This document shows, in pieces, positions 31,688-34,524 of a DNA stretch of 34,524 nt; the first letter of the stretch is position 1; every line of letters starts with the position of its first letter. Source of the stretch: Pseudomonadota bacterium (GTDB taxonomy: Bacteria > Pseudomonadota > Gammaproteobacteria > Burkholderiales > Burkholderiaceae_C). Under the pieces are notes generated by a model. That model saw nothing but the letters and a program-made list of their open reading frames with translations. It searched no databases and had not been told where the DNA came from. Both the position numbers and the translations under genes were made by a program. The stretch is from contig JAFECX010000096.1 in the NCBI GenBank assembly GCA_018241895.1, positions 1-34,524 on the forward strand, read 5' to 3'.

Positions 31688-31968
31688 AATTCTCGTGCGC
31701 CGGATCAACCCTCGGTTGACGCTGCTCATTCGGCGCATTGCCCCGCCGCGAGTCCACGCCGGGTTCCCCGCGTCCGACGTGCCGCCCGAGCCCGCAACGC
31801 CGGGCGCACGCGTGCGAAGGCGGGAGCGCCGACGCACCGCGCACGCCGTCCGGCGCCTGCGGTGGGCTGCAGCCTCGCTCGATCCCGTTGCGTTCACGTT
31901 CCGCCTCCCGCCATTCCGTCGACTGGCCGCAAAAGCAGCCGGGCCTCGGGCCGACAAGCCGTGACGAC

Positions 31969-32039
31969 CCTAGCTTTCCCCTGCTGCACCCCATGCTAGG
32001 ATTTCTGCCGTAGAGCATGCACCTCAATACCAAGCATGC
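31969..32039. promoter_or_regulatory. Paired elements in the putative receptor control region
   Basis: CCTAGC (31969-31974) and its complement GCTAGG (31995-32000) form an inverted pair 26 bases apart start to start. Further on, AGCATGC occurs twice (32014-32020 and 32033-32039), 19 bases apart in the same direction, each containing the palindrome GCATGC. This less GC-rich patch stands out from its surroundings. An operator or promoter role is inference. Confidence 0.35.
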
Positions 32040-32189
32040 GAGCGCGTCGGGGTTGGCGCATCGTCTGGGGGCGGGAGGCCGGTCCGATCGGACCACACTC
32101 GCAACACACGAGGCTGCCGGGCAGGCGCCGTGACGCCGGCCGTCGCGGCCGCTGCAACGGCGGGCGGGACCCCTCGCGGTCCGATCACT

Positions 32190-32200
32190 CCCCCCCCCCC
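32190..32200 (+). repeat. Homopolymeric tract of 11 C
   Basis: An uninterrupted run of eleven C lies 16-26 bases upstream of the receptor ATG, just 5' of its weak ribosome site (GGAA in TCGGAACCAG). It is the longest homopolymer I see in the window. Such tracts change length by slippage; at this place that could alter leader folding or spacing and so receptor translation. Confidence 0.9.
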
Positions 32201-32215
32201 TCGGAACCAGATCGA

Positions 32216-34524
32216 ATGAGCAAGTCCCAAGGCAACCGCTTCGTGCCGCGCGCGGTCCCTGCCATGATCGCGGCGGCGTTCTCGGTCCACGGCGTGACGG
32301 CCGGCGCGCAGGAGGCGCTCGAGCAGGTCGTCGTGACGGCGCGCAAGCAGGTCGAGAACCTGCAGACGGTGCCGATCTCGGTCATCAACATGGACGCGCG
32401 CGAGCTCGAGACGATGGGCGTGGTGAGCCTGTCGGACCTGAACGACGGCTCCGTGCCCGGGCTCAACCTGGCGCCGTATCCGGGCAGCTCGGACTTCTTC
32501 TTCCCGACCTTCCGCGGCATCACGACCAACACCGCGTTCATCAGCGCGCCGAATCCGATCGCGGTGCACCTGAACGGCGTGTACCTGTCGCAGCTGGTCG
32601 GCCTGAACAACCCGGCGGCCGACCTGGATCGCATCGAGGTGCTGAAGGGTCCGCAGGGCGTGCTGTCCGGGCGCAACGCCACCGGCGGCGCGCTGAACCT
32701 GTACACCGCGAAGCCCGACCTCGCGATCTTCGGCTTCAAGCAGCAGATCACCATCGCCCAGCGCGAGCAGGTCTTGTCCAAGACGATCGTCAACATCCCG
32801 TTCGGCGACACCGTGGCGGCGAAGATCGCCTACCTGAAGGAGCACCGCGGCAACGAGGGCGTGCGCAACTCGGCGCCCGGCGGCCCCCGGTTCGGCGAGC
32901 GCGATTCCGATGCCGCGCGCGTCGACCTGCGCTGGAAGCCGATGCGCTCGCTGACGCTCGACTACGGGGCCGACTACTCGATCGCCAAGGGCTACGACAC
33001 GCCGCCGCAGTGTCTGTATCCGGCGCCGGCCGTGCTGGCCAACCAGGGCACCGGCGATGCGCGCATCCAGCGCTTCGTCGCCGGCTGCTCGCCGCAGAAG
33101 CTGACGAGCCTGTACTACCCGTATGCGCTGCAGAAGAACCGCAACGTGGCGCAGGGCCACACGCTGCAGGTCGAGTGGGAGGCGGCGCCCGAGTTCACGC
33201 TGCGCTCGATCACCGGCTTTCGCCGGGTCGACACGCGCAACAACTACAACTACGGCGCCTACGCCGGTGCGGCCGATGTCCGTTCGGACAGCGGCCCCTT
33301 CCTGGTTCCGGGGACCCCCTTCGACGGCACCAATCACCCCGTCCTGCTCGTGAACTCGGCCTACTCGCAGGAGTTCGACTTCCTCGGGCGGCTCACCAAG
33401 ACGCTCGGCTACACGGCGGGCCTGTACTACTCGCACGAGAAGGGGCGCCAGACGTCGGGCCCCAACATCGGGATGTATCTGCCCGGCGGCGGCGGGGCCG
33501 CCGGCGTGGACTTCGCGATGATCGACGCCAAGGGGCTGCACTCGTCGGTCAACGACTCGAAGGCCGTGTTCGCGCAGCTGAGCTGGCGCCCGGAGATGTT
33601 CCAGGAGAAGCTGGAGATCGTGCCCGGCGTACGCTACACCCGCGACCATCGTCGCGCCGACGGCTGGAACACCGGCTGGACCACGGGTTACGTGATCGCC
33701 GCCGATCCCGCCAATCCCGGCGCCGGCTCGCTGCTTGCGGCCGTGCCGATCGCCGCACCCGATGTCGGATTTGCCAGCGCGATCGGCGACAAGACCTGGA
33801 CGAAGACGACGCCCGCGCTGTCGTTCAACTACTTCTGGAACGACCGGCTGATGACGTACCTGAAGTACGCGGTCGGCTACACGAGCGGCGGCTTCGACCC
33901 GATCTCGGGCCCGGCCACGGCGCCGTTCTACGTCAAGGGCTTCCGGCCCGAGACGCTCAAGAGCGTCGAGGCCGGCCTCAAGGGCGAGTTCCTGGAGCGT
34001 CGTCTGCGCACCAACCTGGCGCTGTTCCAGAGCAAGTTCACCGACGAGCAGAAATCGGTGGCGCTGCCCGCCGGCGGCTGGAAGACCGAGAACATCGGCG
34101 GCTCGACCTACACCGGCGCCGAGCTCGACGTGACGGCGGCCGTCACGAGCGCGCTGCGCGTGACCTTCAACTACGCCACGCTCCATCACAAGTACACGCG
34201 CTGGATCGACCCGATCAGCGGCGTCGACGTGACCAGCCTGCGCCGGTTGATCGTGCCCAAGAACGACTACACGTTGAGCGTGGACTACAAGTTCCCCGAC
34301 TTCGGTCTGCCCGGACAGCTCGAGGGCACGCTGAGCTACGCGCACCGCGATCGCAGCTCGACGCCGCTGAACCTCTCGACGCCGAACGTCGAGCTGTATT
34401 CGACGACGCCGGCGTTCAACGTGCTGAACGGCCGCCTGGCGCTCAGCCGCATCCACGTCGGCCCGGGTGAAGGCGGTGACCTGACGGTGGCCTTGTGGGG
34501 CAAGAACCTGCTCGACAAGAAGTA
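32216..34524 (+). CDS. TonB-dependent receptor, truncated by the right edge
   Basis: 769 residues are visible with no stop. A signal peptide (about 1-31: basic start, VPAMIAAAFSVHGV core, AGA cleavage site) precedes EQVVVTARKQVENLQTVPIS, the usual entry to the plug domain. The plug shows FRGITTNTAF, LNGVYLSQLVG, DRIEVLKGPQGVLSGRNATG and GALNLYTAKP. The rest alternates as beta-barrel strands (TLDYGADYSI, PGVRYTRDHR, LMTYLKYAVGYTSGGFDP) to WGKNLLDKK at the edge, which usually lies 30-50 residues from the terminal Phe. These outer-membrane proteins import substrates with TonB energy. This subclass is common in sterol- and aromatic-degrading Gram-negatives, so import of the cluster's hydrophobic substrate is plausible, though siderophore uptake cannot be excluded. 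Confidence 0.95.
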   Translation, partial: MSKSQGNRFVPRAVPAMIAAAFSVHGVTAGAQEALEQVVVTARKQVENLQTVPISVINMDARELETMGVVSLSDLNDGSVPGLNLAPYPGSSDFFFPTFRGITTNTAFISAPNPIAVHLNGVYLSQLVGLNNPAADLDRIEVLKGPQGVLSGRNATGGALNLYTAKPDLAIFGFKQQITIAQREQVLSKTIVNIPFGDTVAAKIAYLKEHRGNEGVRNSAPGGPRFGERDSDAARVDLRWKPMRSLTLDYGADYSIAKGYDTPPQCLYPAPAVLANQGTGDARIQRFVAGCSPQKLTSLYYPYALQKNRNVAQGHTLQVEWEAAPEFTLRSITGFRRVDTRNNYNYGAYAGAADVRSDSGPFLVPGTPFDGTNHPVLLVNSAYSQEFDFLGRLTKTLGYTAGLYYSHEKGRQTSGPNIGMYLPGGGGAAGVDFAMIDAKGLHSSVNDSKAVFAQLSWRPEMFQEKLEIVPGVRYTRDHRRADGWNTGWTTGYVIAADPANPGAGSLLAAVPIAAPDVGFASAIGDKTWTKTTPALSFNYFWNDRLMTYLKYAVGYTSGGFDPISGPATAPFYVKGFRPETLKSVEAGLKGEFLERRLRTNLALFQSKFTDEQKSVALPAGGWKTENIGGSTYTGAELDVTAAVTSALRVTFNYATLHHKYTRWIDPISGVDVTSLRRLIVPKNDYTLSVDYKFPDFGLPGQLEGTLSYAHRDRSSTPLNLSTPNVELYSTTPAFNVLNGRLALSRIHVGPGEGGDLTVALWGKNLLDKK

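Larger units (their letters stand above)
31540..32215. promoter_or_regulatory. 676-bp divergent intergenic region (hemerythrin gene / TonB receptor gene)
   Basis: No convincing gene; the ORFs here have poor codon structure for this genome. It contains a strong hairpin at 31656-31687, a less GC-rich patch with paired elements at 31969-32039, and an 11-C run at 32190-32200, 15 bases before the receptor start. A possible -10 (TAGGAT, 31997-32002) with TTTCCC 16 bases upstream is weak evidence for a receptor promoter. The long leader (over 200 bases from that site to the ATG) leaves room for post-transcriptional control. Confidence 0.5.

Noticed and set aside
31554..31964. A 136-residue ORF in the hemerythrin-receptor intergenic region
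   Set aside because: No ribosome site, no GC3 pattern of a coding gene and no recognisable domain.
32024..34456. An 810-codon minus-strand frame opposite the TonB receptor
   Set aside because: The receptor frame has signal peptide, plug and barrel features; the opposite frame is repetitive Arg/Val/His-rich sequence.

Overview
The window is very GC-rich (roughly 70% by eye) bacterial DNA with dense, operon-like gene packing. It carries a TonB-dependent receptor, so the host is Gram-negative. The receptor style and the gene families suggest a steroid- or terpenoid-degrading proteobacterium, but the genus cannot be fixed from sequence alone. I found no rRNA, tRNA, CRISPR array, transposase or phage gene.

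Layout: (a) 1-400 has no supported gene and holds a 12-bp minisatellite. (b) 401-5798, plus strand: FadH/BaiCD-like flavoprotein, DUF1214 protein, sulfotransferase, SDR dehydrogenase. (c) 5817-21636, minus strand: a closely packed run of fourteen genes converging on block b. In transcription order these are an OYE-family flavoprotein, two family III CoA-transferases, a MenB/BadI-like crotonase, an Ltp-type thiolase-fold protein, a stand-alone DUF35 protein, an enoyl-CoA hydratase, an amidohydrolase-2 protein, an EthD-domain protein, KstD-like and Kst4D-like flavoproteins, a two-domain MaoC/DUF35 protein, a small MaoC protein and a second Ltp-type protein. A Ddn-like reductase (21782-22300) lies just upstream. 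(d) An AraC-family regulator (22694) reads divergently and overlaps a short OYE-family gene by ATGA. (e) 24989-28028, minus: a luciferase-like oxidoreductase and another FadH-like flavoprotein. (f) 28214-30402: a two-part crotonase and a convergent HSL-type hydrolase. (g) A hemerythrin-domain protein, a 676-bp intergenic region with a hairpin and an 11-C tract, and a TonB-dependent receptor cut by the right edge.

How it may work together (inference): the receptor imports a hydrophobic polycyclic substrate. KstD/Kst4D-like enzymes desaturate a 3-keto ring, and OYE-type flavoproteins reduce enones or dienoyl-CoAs. The CoA-transferase pair activates an acid. MaoC/crotonase enzymes hydrate the enoyl-CoA, and Ltp/DUF35 aldolases cleave the side chain. 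The MenB/BadI-like enzyme may open a ring. The small MaoC, MaoC-DUF35 and Ltp genes reproduce the ChsH1-ChsH2-Ltp2 module of steroid side-chain degradation. The most interesting points are a second Ltp/DUF35 pair whose active-site tyrosine is a histidine, an adjacent CoA-transferase pair in which one member lacks the catalytic aspartate, four divergent OYE paralogues, and a poly-C tract directly upstream of the receptor gene.
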